Origin: Echinometra lucunter
Lineage: Eukaryota > Echinodermata > Echinoidea > Camarodonta > Echinometridae
Direction: 5' to 3'
Assembly (NCBI GenBank): GCA_029962745.1
Contig: CM057154.1
Span: 23,309,776-23,373,775 of the forward strand
Length of the DNA: 64,000 bases
The notes beneath the pieces were generated by a model. The model worked only from the letters and a program-made list of their open reading frames with translations, was not told the origin of the DNA and did no database searches. Of the stretch, positions 13,201-28,200 are shown in pieces (positions within the stretch are counted from its first letter, which is position 1; each line of letters opens with the position of its first letter). Both the position numbers and the translations under genes were made by a program.

Positions 13201-16200
13201 GTAGGTTCTTGACCTGCTGCGTCACAGCAAAGGTGTCCAGGTACTCGATCATGGCTGCCTGTTCGTGGACAGGGGGGAGTTCTGGCATAGTGTTCGGGGA
13301 GGAAGGACTCTGGAGGTATGCCCTAGGTGAGGGCGTGGGGCGTGGTGATGATGGGGGTTGGGATAATGGGGCAGGGGAGATTGTTTTAGGGGTTGGGGTA
13401 GAGTTGGAGGAGTGAGGTGAGGATGTAGAACGTTGGTGGTGTGAGGTCTTTGTAATGTGCGTAGCTGGAAGCAATGGAAGTGGTTGATCTTCGACACTCG
13501 GACAGGGACTAGATGAATTAGAGTTTGGAGTAGTGGTGTCGGCTTGGAAAGAATTGGCTGTGGGAAGAATGGAAGCACAATAAGCATATTGTAAGCGAAC
13601 AAGGTTTCTCTTTGTGTATTGAAAGAATGAACATTGTAATTAGGAAAATTAAGGTACATCTAAAATGTGTTACAGTATAATATTAGAAGTTTACTGAACA
13701 TACTTTTATCAGTTCATTACCTGAATGAACTGTGAATAATCTAACAATGAACAAACAAAGAAAAAAAAAACATTGGGCTACCCATAGATATAGGTTGAAT
13801 AAACTGACGACACCAAATTCATTTTAGAAATTTATACATATTGTATATGAGGGACAACAAAGTCCAAGCTACGAAATACTTACACATATCAGTGAAGGAG
13901 TAGTTTCCTCTGCGAACAAGCTCCTTCAGTTTATCCATTCTTCCTCCATCATCAAGCCATATCTTCATTCTGATGAAAGGTTCTTTGCCCTTAATAGTGA
14001 GCTTGTCCCACGTCTTTGGCTTGGACAATATATCACTGACACTTCCTTGGGACATACCAATGATGTGCTCTCCGAAGACTCTCTGGGGTATGTTCCCCTT
14101 GACCAGGAGTTCTCGCACCTGCCTTGCAATTTCGACAGTATCAAGTTCTTTGCTGTTTTCATAATGGTCACAGGAGAGAGGTGGTAAGATTCTCTTAGGA
14201 GCCCTTCCGGGACCGTATCCTGATGTCATGGCACTGCTGTCATGCATCATGGCATGGGTCTTGTTGATATTCTCTAGGGTCTCCTCAACCTTCCTGGCGA
14301 TGTCACCATTCAGATTCTGTGTCAGTGGCTCTCTTCCCTCACCTGACAGGGAACTGAGGGAGCGCCGCCGAAGATCGCGCATGTGCCTCATGTCCGACCC
14401 CATGGACATGTCCAGAGCTTCACTTTCATTGCGTAGGGGAGTCTTTGGGGAAAACGAATGGGTACTGTCTGGACTGGAGCGGAGGGAGTGTCTGTCATGC
14501 TCCTCTCGCTCCTGGGCCATACGTCTGGCATGTTCATGAGCCAAAGCCTTCTGGGCTTCCATTTCTTGTTTGGCAAGAGCTAGGATGTTGTTGATGGCTT
14601 CATCTGAGGAAGCCTTGACAGGAGATGCTATGGCAGTGGGTCCTGGAGGAGACTCCTTGCCTGTACAACAAAAGAAAATTACATACTTTTTAAATGCTTG
14701 AACTCACTTTGTATATCTCACACATACTATTCAATACTATAAAGCCCAAGATAACTACAACAGTTTATACGAAAATGAATATTATATCAAAATCACATTG
14801 TAATCAAATAGATAAATTCTGTAATCATATGACTTATCACTTAACTTAAATATTCACTCTAAAATCTGTAAAATAATCCCATTTTAACTACAAAGAACTC
14901 CAACAGCTAGTAAGTTATTGAGTATAGCTGTATAAGAGCATGATCAATAAAATGGCTAAAAACTGGCAACAACTAAAAATATTGACAATATTCTACAATG
15001 AATTTATTAAAAGGATAGATCAAATGAATTACCTTTCTTCTGAAGATTGATAATCTTGAGCCTTTCGAGATGATGATGACTTGATAAAAATTGAAGCATT
15101 TTGATGAATGGTTCTCTTCCTTTGGCTGTCATCTTATCCCATGGTTTTGGTCTTGAAAGCAGATCACTCACTGATCCTTGACTCATATTCAACACCACCT
15201 CCCCAAACAATCTCTGCCCAATGTTATTGTCAGCAAGAATGTCTTTGATTCTACGTGCCACCTGGACCGTATCCACCCATTGGTGTGACATGGCAAGTTC
15301 TCGAAGGGCCGCTTGCTGCAAAGCTGCCTCTCTGGCTGCAAGTTCCCTGGCTGCTGCCTCCCGCACTGCAGCAATGGTGTTAGGTGGTGTCTTTGGAGGC
15401 TGTGGTGGTTCTGGCGTCGCAGCATGGCTGGTGCTAGGAACAGGAGACTGGGGCAAGGGTGGCGGTGGAGGTTGGTGTAGGTGAGTAGGAGCCATGGGAT
15501 GAACAAACCCCATGTGAGGGGCTGCGGCAGCCGCGTGGGGGTTCAACGACGGCGGGATAACAATAATTGGTTGGATGATCTGGGAGCCTGGAACCTGTGT
15601 GTTGATGGCTGTTCGCTGGTGGTACGCCGCCGCTACCTCTTGGCCAATGAGCGATGCGAAGGCTTGAGCTTGGGCCAACCCTCCTGGTCCTACCCCACTC
15701 CCTCCTGCAAGAGAGATGAGGCAAAATGCACTAAGAGAGACCCAAGACAGTGAAGACGGACTGGAATGGCCACGTTCACAATAGGATGTACAGCATTCTG
15801 CCTGCACATATCATTTTTCAAGTCATGTTTGAGCCCTTTTGGGACTGGTACTCAATTTTTTTTAAAAGAACTGCTCTAAGATGTGAACAGCTCCTTCATT
15901 AATATCAATTCTTTGGGTACAAAAACCTAACATAATTTCAATTTCTTATTTTTCTCTGAATGAGAACTATTTGTCTCCAGAAAGGAAACCTTTCATAAAT
16001 TTCCAAAATTTATGCAATATTGTTGTCATAATGATGCCTGCAGCACCATATTTGGTGGTGGAGGCCAAAACAAAACAGGATAGAGAATGGAAAGAGAGAG
16101 GACTGTGAAGAGAGAATGCATTTTGCCTCTTGTTATTTGCTAGGAGTTGGTTAGGATTTGGAGAGCTGTTCCATGCTTCACCTCTATTGCGAATGGCACC

Positions 16201-19200
16201 ATTCCAGAACCACTGTCTCGATCATCTGCCAATGTGATTCCAGTGCATCACTTTGACATCATACATCCACAACACCATGTCAGATCCACAAAATTCCTTG
16301 TCTCTCTTTCTCTCTGTTTCCCTCCTTATCATCGTCATCTCGATTCTCTGTTACTCTGTAATTACCACATCCATGCAACCATGCACACTCAATACACAAA
16401 ACTGACATATAAAACACAAGGACAGGTTTATACTTCATGACGACTATTCATCTATGATTCTTCCTAAAAGGTTTAGGTTCATCTCCTTCTTCTGTAATGT
16501 AGCCTTTCAGATTGATGGAAATATACTGTCCAGCCTCTTTACCTCAGTATCATATATCATACCTTGTATGCTTACAAATGATCATAAGAACAAATAAAGA
16601 TTTCACTATTTTTGAAAAACAATGTAGAGTTAATTTTTTAGAATAAAAGTGGACAGCTGAAACTTCACTGTAAATTGAGTGGATTTCACTAATTTTGCAG
16701 AACAATGTAGATTCCATTTTTTTTAGAATAAAAGTGGACAGCTGAAACTTCACTGAAAATTGAGTGGGGCTCTGGACAAATGACTTACCATTTAGGTCAG
16801 TATTATTGACTTTCAAAGTGGTATTCTCAGTCTGGAGAGCCCTATTCTTCTCCAGTAACAGCATCTCCAATGACTTAGGGGGCTGGGCACTGCTTGCTTC
16901 CCCGTCCTCCCTCTCGCTGATGGATCCACCCTCAGAGCTGCTGAACTCAATCGATTTGAGGACATTCAACTCTCGTTTGATCTCCTCGTAGTCACTTTGT
17001 CCCTTTAGCCTCTCCTCCTGTTCAAGGGAACGATGGATATTCGTAAAGGTGAGAAGGAGTTGAGAACTTCCTTATTCTTTTTATTGTCGTGTGAAAGAAA
17101 AACATTTCCAACATAAACAACAATTGGTGTAGAGGCATTCATAACCTTGTGAGCATAATGTGAACTGATCTACCATTTTCTCTCATATATCTGGGCCCCC
17201 ATTTCATAAAAAGTTGTTATAACAGCAACTCTTGCTGGAATGGCAAGTTTCATTATAAAAGCCAATCAGGAAGCAGAATTCTCACTGTTGCCATGGCAGT
17301 TACCATTCCAGCAGGTCAGCTGTCTATGACTGCCAGGCAAACATACATAGCAACTTTTTATGAAACAGGGCCCTGGGCCGAGTACCTTAATCAAATATGA
17401 TGACTTAGAATGCAGCAAAAAAAACATGCGATTTACAAATGCTTGATGAGATCTATCTTGAAAGGAGAATCTAAATTAGACTAAATTCTTGGAAAATGCA
17501 CTCAGCTTAACATTTTAGACACAAGCTGAGCTATAGAGGCCTAGGGGGTAAGTTGCAAGCCTCCACTACAAACCTTAACATTGAATAATTCTCATTGATT
17601 CTCGATGACAAAGGGGAGGATGGAAGAGTAAATGACAAATATATACATTCTCTTGCCAGAAATCCTTTGAGAATGACAGGAAATACAGGATTTGAACATA
17701 ATGTCAACTTAGTTGAAGAGAAGCATGCATGTGAAATTCATTGTCAGACTCTCATTTAGCTCTTATTCTCATTGTCTTACTCTTCTCCAGTCTTAATGAT
17801 ATATGCTGGAAAAATATTCTCATTTCAACTCATAAACAAGATGTTGTTGCTATGTCAGATAAGACTCAGGCCAACAGTAGTGAGTTATCTACAGCCTTGA
17901 TCTATATTCCTCCTCCGAGGTCAGCTGTCTATGACTGCCAGGCAAACATACATAGAATGTGTCGCTGAGGTGACAAAACCTCGTATCTCAAAAATGTTGA
18001 ATGTTCAGGAAAGCCGCAAAACATGGCTTCCTTAGCATTACCGCCTACAGAAGCGGCCAAGTTTCATTTATCAATAGTGGCCTAATCTTTGCAGATGGGC
18101 ATGTGAGGGTTTGAAAATACATTTTAAGTGTTCCTAGCTATAAGATTATGAACAGAACTAAATTTCACCAAAAACTGAGATACAAGTCATCCCACCGACA
18201 ATAATTGAAACAGGCGAATTCTCTCTCCACCCTAACACTGGACACTATGCTTGAGTGTTAAAGGAAAAAATATCAGTGACCTAGTCTCTGCTTTTCCTGA
18301 GCTTTCTTACCAATTTCTTGAAAGCAGAATTCCTTGTAGCCAATTCCTCCTCCAGTTTCTGGATGCGTGCTGCTGTGGTCTCCCTGAGTTTGTTACTGGA
18401 TGCTTGTAGACGTTGTACATCATCAACCAACTGAGAGATCTAAATGGAAAGGTGTGGATACAACATTGAAACTGTAGAATCAAATTCGCCCCCTTTCTCA
18501 CGTATTTATTGATACAAGCACAAGACAATACTACTAAACGTAGCAACGTTTATTCAGTATAAGTACCTGGTTGACATCTCGTCCTTTGAAAGCCTAGCAC
18601 TTATCTATCAGTCATTTCCCAGATAATATGTACTAAATAATTCTTTCACTTGATATTGGCCCAAGCATTTTCCTCATCAAAACGTAAAAATACAAAACCA
18701 GGAAAATAGTTAACTGGCCAGATGCAGTCCTTTGCTGAACAGCAGCAATATACTTGCCACTCGAATTCTCTGAACTGCCTGAGACATTTGATACACAATA
18801 TCATCTTACCTCTTTCTCTTTGGCAGTCAGCTCAACTTCTAGACTGGATCTTGTCAGAATATCAATGGCTTGCTCCTTCAAAAAACAACAAAAGATTTTT
18901 TTTGAAAAATGAAATAATACAAATATGAAAGGTACATGAACTATGCAACCTCTGAAAAACATGCAGAAAAAATGAATCGGTCCATAATGTTGTGGGAGAC
19001 AAAATTAAATTGGTGGGGAAAAATTTGTGGCGTTCTTTTGAAATCACTCCAGTTACAAGAATATCTATGATTTTAAAATTGCTCTAATTGCATAATGGAC
19101 ATATATGGACTGAAAATTAAATGCTGACATTTTCCTTCACACCAGCGACTGATAATTTTCTTACAACATTACTTCGAAAAAGGGCTTTACAACATGTACA

Positions 19201-22200
19201 AAATGAATGTAACACTTACAACATTGGGGGCGCTTTGCATCTGCTCTGCCTGATGAAGACTCTGCGTGGCAGACTGTAGCTGACCCTTCATCCCTTCGAT
19301 GAGCTTCTCACTAGCAGCTACTCTCTGATTGGCTCGTTCTAAGTCGGTCATCAGAAGCTCCATCTCGTCAGACCTGTCAAGTAACAATCAAATGTAACGC
19401 TCATTTACATCCTTCTACCAAGTTGTCTACATGGAATTAGTTGCCTATGTGTAGCATTTTCTCAACTCTGAAATGTCTGGACTACTGTAAACGCTGCTAT
19501 TTTCGCACCATTAATTTTTGACGCCATTAATTTTTTCGCGCTAAGCGACTCAAGAACATATTCGCGGGTTCTTAAATTTGCGCTGCCCAATTACTCATTC
19601 TCAAAAGTGCAAGATTTGATTTGATAATTCAATCAGCCAACCCAGATCACAACAACATCATTATTTTGTTTTTAGTCATCCCACACATTTCAAATAGAAG
19701 TAACATCTCCAAAATTTATCAATTCTATGTTGAACAGGCATTTATCTTTAGCAGGGAAAAGTTCCCAGAGAAGACATTCATCCTTCATTTCATTTGGAGT
19801 CTCATTCTTTGTTCCCATACAAATGCTTCATTTTCAAACAAATCATGAATACATCACTATGAACATGATGGAAAAAGAAAGCGGACAAAATAAACAACCC
19901 CTCATTCTACCCTTCACAGTGGTTCTCGTAGTCAAAAGAACATCCCTTCACTGCTATTATCTAAAATATGTGGAACAGGTGTAACACGCATATTCACCTG
20001 GAACTACATGATTAAACATAATAGCAGTGAAGGGATGTTCTTTTGACTACCTGAACCATTGTGAAGGGCAGAATGAGAGGTTGTTTATTTTGTCCACTTT
20101 CTTTGTCGGTCATGTTCATAGTGCATGATGCATGTATCTGAAAATCCTACTATAGCCTATTTTCCCTTACTTGGCAGCTCCTTGCTCGTCATATTTGGCC
20201 TTGATATCAAACAGTTCTGACTGAGTGTTATCCAATGCTGTCAAAAAAGGAAAGAGAGTATAAATACATAATGATTAGAGAATGAGAACAATAACATATG
20301 ATTTCATAGCATCCATGACATGGCACTCAATGACCACAACATACCCTGCAGTTTAGCTAGGCTTCTAGCGCAGTATTCACAGCATTGTTGACAGCTGTGA
20401 TGGCCTAGGCTCTACCTAAAAAGCAATCACATTTTGACTGAGAATTTTTACACTTCATTCCTAATCCAATCCAACCCAAAACGTATTTCCTTTGTCGCCA
20501 TTTCCTTGCAGTTTTTAAGCATTGCACACACTGCTTGCCATGTCTGGGAGATTTAAACAATATTTCATCACTTGATCGGCATGTTTCCTTATGTTTAGCA
20601 GAAAATAATATTCATCACTTATCAGTTCCTAAATTGACATTTGCCATAGTATCCAGTGTCACAACAAGAATAATTCATATAGGAAGCTATAAGACAGACA
20701 TCATCAAAAAGAAATAGAGACTTACAATTCTGAAGAGTTGTGATCTTTAGTTCAGCTTCACCAAGTTTTTTGGCTACTGACATCTGCTTCTCTTGCAATT
20801 GCCTGAATAACACCAAAAATAAAATTACAGGAAACATGAGTACTCCTTAAAATGCCACAACATCAATAAAACAAATTTTCCTCTTATTTTAAGAACATCT
20901 AGTTTAACTTAAGCTCCAAGAAGATGGTTACAGAAATATTAGACAAAAGGGTGATGCTCCTGGGTAGGAGTCAGGAAATCAAATGCATGGATATGAGGCA
21001 GGAATTGCAGTGAAGTAATCAAAATCTTTGGTGTGATCTGCAGACATACTTACTTTTCTTTTTCAGCAAATTCCCTCTGAAGTTCTTTCTCCTTCTCATC
21101 AGCTCTAGCCTGAGCCACAGTCTCTGATTTCTCCTCATACTCCTTCAGCTTTGTCTGAAGATTCTTGATCGTTACCTCTGAAATGGAGGACGAAGTAAAA
21201 AAAAAGATAAAACCTAAAACATGAGGGTTACCTCTAAATAACAGTGAAGTAAGAGGCTTTCACTTGTATCTTAAATGATCATTTCAAATCTTGTCCTTCT
21301 AGTATCACACAACATATTTTCTGAAGCACACAAATCAGTATAGTTAATAAATTTGTTACCTCTGCAACAGGGCAAAGCAAAATAGGATAAAAACCTTATT
21401 CAAAGATGAGGGTTAACTTTAAAATAAGAGTAAAGTAAGAGGCTTTCACTATATCCTAAATGATCCTTTCAAATCTGGACCTACTAGTATCACACAACAG
21501 ATTTTCTGAAGCACACAAATCAGTGTAGTCAATTCAAAAATGGAATAATAGACTTTACCAACTACACAACATCCTACATGTAGTTCAATAAACAAAAGTT
21601 TAATTAATCCATGCATGCAAGCAGGGTAAATACATTTGCAGTTCAATCTTACAAGCCCCTTTCTGAAAATTCAGCCATTAATATATATTTTTGGTTATAC
21701 ACTATCAACATCTTCGGGGCCCCGTTTCATAAAACTTGTTATCAATAACAAGTTGCAATAACTATTATAAGCTACTGAAATCCTTGCATCTGATTAGCTG
21801 AAAGCAGATTTGTCATAGAAATGTGGCAGTTGGTACTGATAGCGAGTTTTATGAAACAGGGCCCTGATTTAGAAGCAAAAATGATGTTTCGGCTTTCTTA
21901 GTATTTGGGAACATACTGCATTGTCCTCTAATACTAAGATCATGAGAGAAGGGACAAGTGGAGTGACAGAAAAAAAAGTTGGGTAATGAGACGTGGAGAT
22001 GCTGTTATTTTGGTTTTAACTGTACTTGTCATTCAATATTGAATTGTTAATAACAAAACAATGTTTTGTTGTTATGGCTGTTGTTCTTTTTTTCAAGATT
22101 TCTTTAAGATGGGGGATAAAGAAAAAGACCATAGAACTCTGTACTGTGTAATGCTACACCTCAACAGAATGTTAAACTCTTAGATTCATCACACCGATCA

Positions 22201-25200
22201 GAATATCTGAATACTGAAAACCATCTGTATCGACCAACGGACCGTACAGCTGTCGCCGTAGGCCAGCATGAGAGGCAGTTTTCCATCAATGTAATGATTC
22301 CGTGCCAAATAGGAGCCCAAACCTATATACTGACTATTGATTAGACTCTATTCTATCTCACACAGGCAAGCGGAGAGAGAAATCAATACAAAAATCTATA
22401 AGAAAATCAATAGAAGAATCAATAACAGAATCAATGATGGAATCCATAATGCACAGATCAATACTTTTGATTAACATTGTATTGCCTCGTAATGAAACAG
22501 CCTGCACAAGTGATTCAAAATAATAAGAACTAAAGATATCCTAATGAAAAGACTTCAATCAATACTGTTCAATCAATGAATAGAGGATTCTGGAAGAAAA
22601 TGATTAGCTGAATAAGAAGTTCTGTGAAAGTCTGGACAATAATAGATAAAGAGTTCATGGTTGGTCGATTGGAATCCGGCTTCAGTGCTCTCTTTTAGCT
22701 TTATTCACAAAACAAAAATAAAATAAAGTAAAACGAAACAACAACAAAAACCCTTAATATTTTCTAAAATACATGTATAGTACAAGTATCTTACAAACTT
22801 TCAGTTCATAATGCAAATGATTTTTTTTCTTTCTTAACCCATTCATGAAAGAGGTCCACATTTTGTGGTTTGGCCTAATATCTTTTGATGCAAAGCCCTA
22901 AAAATCATACCAAATACATTAGCAAATTTTTAAAAGGAAAATGAGCATTAAAATCCTTAAATTGGCAATGTGATTGAAAGTTTAAAATCACCGTTTTCCC
23001 CTGCAAATTGGCAACTTTTTGACTTCTCATCATAATTTCTGTCAATTCATATTCATTTCAGATACATGATGTTTTATAAGAAAAATGTAGCAATAAAATA
23101 AAAATGTTGGTGTTGCCAATTTGAAGAATAAAAGCTGATCAAATTAGGCTTTAAATAATTCCTGTCACGAATGGGTTAAATCGTCCAAGTATGCTACATG
23201 ATCAATGTACATGTACCTGGAAGAGGACTATGACAGTTCTTGTTTGTCAAGCAACATGCTGATAAGTATATTGCACTTCCCAATTCTGGGAAGAAGCAGA
23301 CAATAGTACACTAGGGAGTTTACTTTCAGGTGGAAGGGTATTCCTACCATCTCCCAGTTGTCATCAAATAGCTACACGTATCTCTGAAGTCTGATATCAA
23401 TGAGCAGAGCCATTCACATTCCCAGGGGAACTTTATTCAATATTCAGTATTGCAATCAGAATATTTCTGCATTTGATAAAACAAGTCTAACTTATTAGTA
23501 AAATTCTGATTTAAATTCATGAATAAACTAACAGTGCAGTCTTTTATGAATAACTTCAATTATTTGTTGTATGCTTTGTTTACACATGAAGGTTACAATA
23601 TGCAAATGAAATAACAAAATCAAATCAATATATCCCATGTGTGAACGGCACAGAAAAGTATATGATGAGAGATTCACACTGCAAATCAAATTTCATTTCC
23701 TCTTATGATGTTTGAATGTACCTATAAATAAACATTTAATTAATGCTTCTACCTATTAGGGAAAGGAGAAGGAAAGTGAGTGCTCTATTTTTCATGTGTG
23801 CCGGTACTGAGATTAAAGTATGATGACTTTATTTTCCCTTAACTTACATTTTCAATTTGGGTTTCCAAAATGTCTGCTATGAAGACTACAAGTGCATAGA
23901 TTCTATTGAATTCTTGGGAAGGACTGAATAATGGCCAGAAATCAATATAATGGATCACCAGAGATAGGTCTAATCAATAGAAACTTAATGGAACAGCAAA
24001 CAGCTGAATACGCTGCCAAATTTCCCATCATTTTAATGCTAGATGAAGATGCATGGTGTAGGAATAGTGCAGCAATCATTAACAGTGTTTGGCTTATAAA
24101 AGCTGCTTCCAGTACTAAATACAAAAGCATGCAAATAAATTTAATCTTGAAACATTTCTCATTCATTTCATAATGAAATTAATATACATGCAAATTAAAT
24201 GCCTACCCCCCCCCCCTGTACATGTATGGGATAGGGGTATAATGATTGTAATTTGCAAGTTATGAGAAGATTATTTTTGAAGGAATTGTTTACCATATTT
24301 GTTTTCAAAAATTCTGACTATATGTCTCATGTATTTTCAGAATACTTGTACCTTTAAGTTTGTATTGTATAAACATAAATGTTAAAAGAAGAAGTTTTTT
24401 TTTCTTTTCTTTTTTCTTGGGGGGGCGGTGATAATATCTAAATAATAGTTTGGATTTCTTGAGTCAAATTTCACATTTGTTCCACAAAATGCTTTTCCCC
24501 CCTGCATACACCAACTGACTGTATACAGACTAAAGCCTGAACTTTCATTCAAAATATTGTTCTCATGCCAATGTGACAATCATTCACATCATTATTCTTC
24601 ATTTAATACGGTCAGCCTGTCTTGAGTGACAGGTCATTCAAAGTTTAAAGAAAACAGAACACAAGTAAACGACAGCATCATAATATCAGATAAACAAGTA
24701 AAGAAGCTTATGACAACAAACATAAAAGGGGGTTTTAGATAAACTTTTTACGATTCATTTATTCCATCATCTTAATGCACCATCACTGCTGGCAATGTTT
24801 AGGTGGAAATGGTGCTTTTCCCCCAATGTATACACACATCTTGCATCTCGCATGACTACTACATCTAAACACTTGTGTACATGTACAGGTAGATATCAAA
24901 GGTTAAATGAAATGGAATAAAATAAAAACTGAAGTCATTTCCTTCATGGGTTACAATGCCTGGGGTGAAATGATAACAAATGCAGGAGCAGACATCATTT
25001 TAGCTCTAGAAAGTTAAAAGCAACTATAGAAATCTTCATATTACAAACTTCAGAAGAATAACAAAATTTAGATAAATAAAGCACCTACTAAGATTAAAAA
25101 AAGTTTTTTTGCCTCCAGAGAGCCAGAGAGGTGGCTATAGCTAATGAACAGTGAAAGAAAACAAAAGTTCATTATAAAATGGTGTACAGCAGGGTTGGTA

Positions 25201-28200
25201 ATTTCTCATATTTTGTTTAATAAAAAAAGCTCATTGAAGTCAATCCCATACATGTAAATTCATTTAAATCACAAATACTTCTTTTAAATCTGTTCATTTA
25301 CGAACTGATTTCAATTGCCTAGCCTTAGGAAAAAGAATACTGACAAGATTTAAAGATGACATGAAAGGTAATCTTAGACTAACAAAGTACATTCTCAGAA
25401 TGCTATACCAACAAACAAGAGCATTTTATCCACTTGAGTCTTTTCCACTCGAGTGTGCAGCGGGATAACTATGCTATCGCATGTTGCAAGCACTCTTGAG
25501 AAAGAACAAGAACCCCAAAAAGAAAACTAGTTTTTCAGTTGAGCAGGCAAGATAACGTTGACGACGCGGGCCTCATCCTCGACTGGGCTTCATCCCTCCA
25601 GGTGGTTTGGAGGATGATGTGAGGTAAATGATGCAGTGTTGCCTAGCGACGTAGCTCACTATGAGCATCTCAAATGTCACTCATAGTGCAGTATACAATG
25701 TATGGAGAGTACACTGTGGAGTGCAATGACCTCACACATCACTATATCAAAAACTTCCTGTATTTTATCAGTATATCAATAAGATTTCTTTATTTCTTGT
25801 TTTTAATTGGCAATCATTTTGTACTCCTGAGTGATTAGACTTCTTCTGAATTTCTTTCACTTTAGAATGGATAAGACCACAATGATGATCAAATTTGTCA
25901 ACTTCCATGTCTCTGTTTTTTTTTTTATTTCAAAGTAATAATAATCAATAATGTCATAATCAATAACTGGGTTTCATTTACCCAGGGTAGTCATATCGGT
26001 ATCAGTACTGCTCTGCTTGCAGATCTAGCATTTAGTATTATTTACCACAACAATGCCAGGTACCAATTCAATACATAAAGGTCAAAGAGAGACATTGTCC
26101 AAAGATGCAAGCACCAAGCGAGGATTGAATCCAGGACCTCTCGTATGAGAGCAAAGAGTCTATACCACTACATGTATACCACTGTACTCCCATGGACTAC
26201 ACAGTATTGATTGGTTGTCACTTTCTATCTTTTGCAATATGAAAGGATGAACTATATATGTATTTCCAAAAACAATATCTTGTGGTTTCTAATCAATATT
26301 CAATAACCACATGATCCTTTCTTCTTTACATATATGTTGACATATATCTCTGTGGTGTAAGTATCTTTGTCAGTTACAATTAAAGATTCGTGGATGGTAC
26401 CTACTAATAGAAGAGTTGTCGTCAATACGACTGAATAGAAAATTAGAGACAAGACAAAAAGAGCACGTCATGAGACATGTAAAGAGGAAAAAGAAGAATT
26501 CTATTCACGATATAATTGATTGGATAGGGAGACTGAGAGTTTGCTTGAAATGGGAACGATGGAATAGATTGGTGACAATGAGAAAAGATACATTGGGAAA
26601 GTTTTTCTTTCAACAGCAGTTTAACCTATTATAAAGCCAACCTCTATACATTGGTCACCTCTCTATAAAGGTCACCTGTATTTTGTCTCCCTTGAGAGAG
26701 AAATATGTATTGGATTACGATGAAAGAACACAAATCAATTGCATAAATCTTACCTTGGTTTTTAACTTCAGCAAACTCCTTGTTGTATTCTTCTAATGTT
26801 TCTCTCAGCTTCTGGTTCTCTATCTCCAGGTCTTGCGCTTTCTGCGCTCTCTTCTGTAGATTGACGCAATATTCTAATACTGATGTCGGGTCTGTGGATG
26901 AATATAACAGAGGGAATAAACAGGTTGATTATCAGTACGGAGAATGCAACGCTGTGCACCAAACCAGAGGGTCACAAATGAATCCAATGAATACACAGAC
27001 AACAGCTACATCTCAAGCGAAATGCATTCTATAGAATTTTTACAGATTTAACACAAATGTAAGGCATTTTCTTTGTTTGGCTGTAACTGTAACACGACTG
27101 TTTTGCTGTTGATAATTTTCAATTGTTACATTGCCCACAGAAAATTCAAATTAGTATTTTACATAATGTTGTATGTTTCAAATGCCTCTGTTAATTCAGG
27201 CCAGAGATTTTTTTAAAAAAATTTTTAAAAATCATATCTGACAGGAGGTCAAGTACTACATTTATTTTGTCCTGTACATTAATGATCTAGAATTCAATAC
27301 ATGTATGTAAGCCCTGTTACATGCAGAGCTTATATGCTACAAATCATTAAGTAACATGCTTGGTAATGTATGGGGCACCAGATGACCAAATTAATCTTGG
27401 ACTTGAATCATATGTTTGTAAGAAAAGTGACTCCTTCAGAGATGCCAATCATTTATCAAGTTTGGCAGAATTTGACTATTTGAAAAGAAGTACATGTATG
27501 GGTAGACAAAGAGAGTATATTGTACTTTGCAGCCACAGAACTGTACAGTAACTAAAATTCAGAAAAACAGTATTTTGCTTGAAACCTGCATTTTTTCCCT
27601 AAAAAAAATTACAAAATGCTGCAAAAAGCATCAAACAGCATCACTGCTCCTTACCTGGTGTATCGATAAGTTTCTTGTAGATTGACAGAAATGCTCCCTC
27701 AGCTGCTTTGCTTCTCTTTGACAAGGAATCCACTTCAGCTTGGAAACTCTTCAAAAGGGGAGCTACCTGTTTGCGTACATCCTGTCAAAAACAAAAACCA
27801 ATTCAGATATATTCATGGTAATTGGTTGCCAGAACAGTCAAACCTCATCGACTCCCACTGAACTGAAATGACATTCATACACGTGTACCTGTACATGTCA
27901 CATACCATCATTTCTTTAGTTTCAAGTGAAATGTGCCAATACACAATTGAAAAATAGAGAAAATTGACACATGTTTTGCAATACTTTCCATGAAAAACAT
28001 AAGTCATGCGTTTTTCTGGTGACAATGGGTTGAACAAAAAGTACACTGTGGCACTTTCCACTGCTAAAATGTGTACAGGCCTTCAAATCTGATTATACAT
28101 GTACATGTAAGAGTAAAGATAATATATCCCTACAACATATGGAAACAATTGCTACTGTAGACATAATCAATTAAGATTCATTCTCATATTCTACATACGT

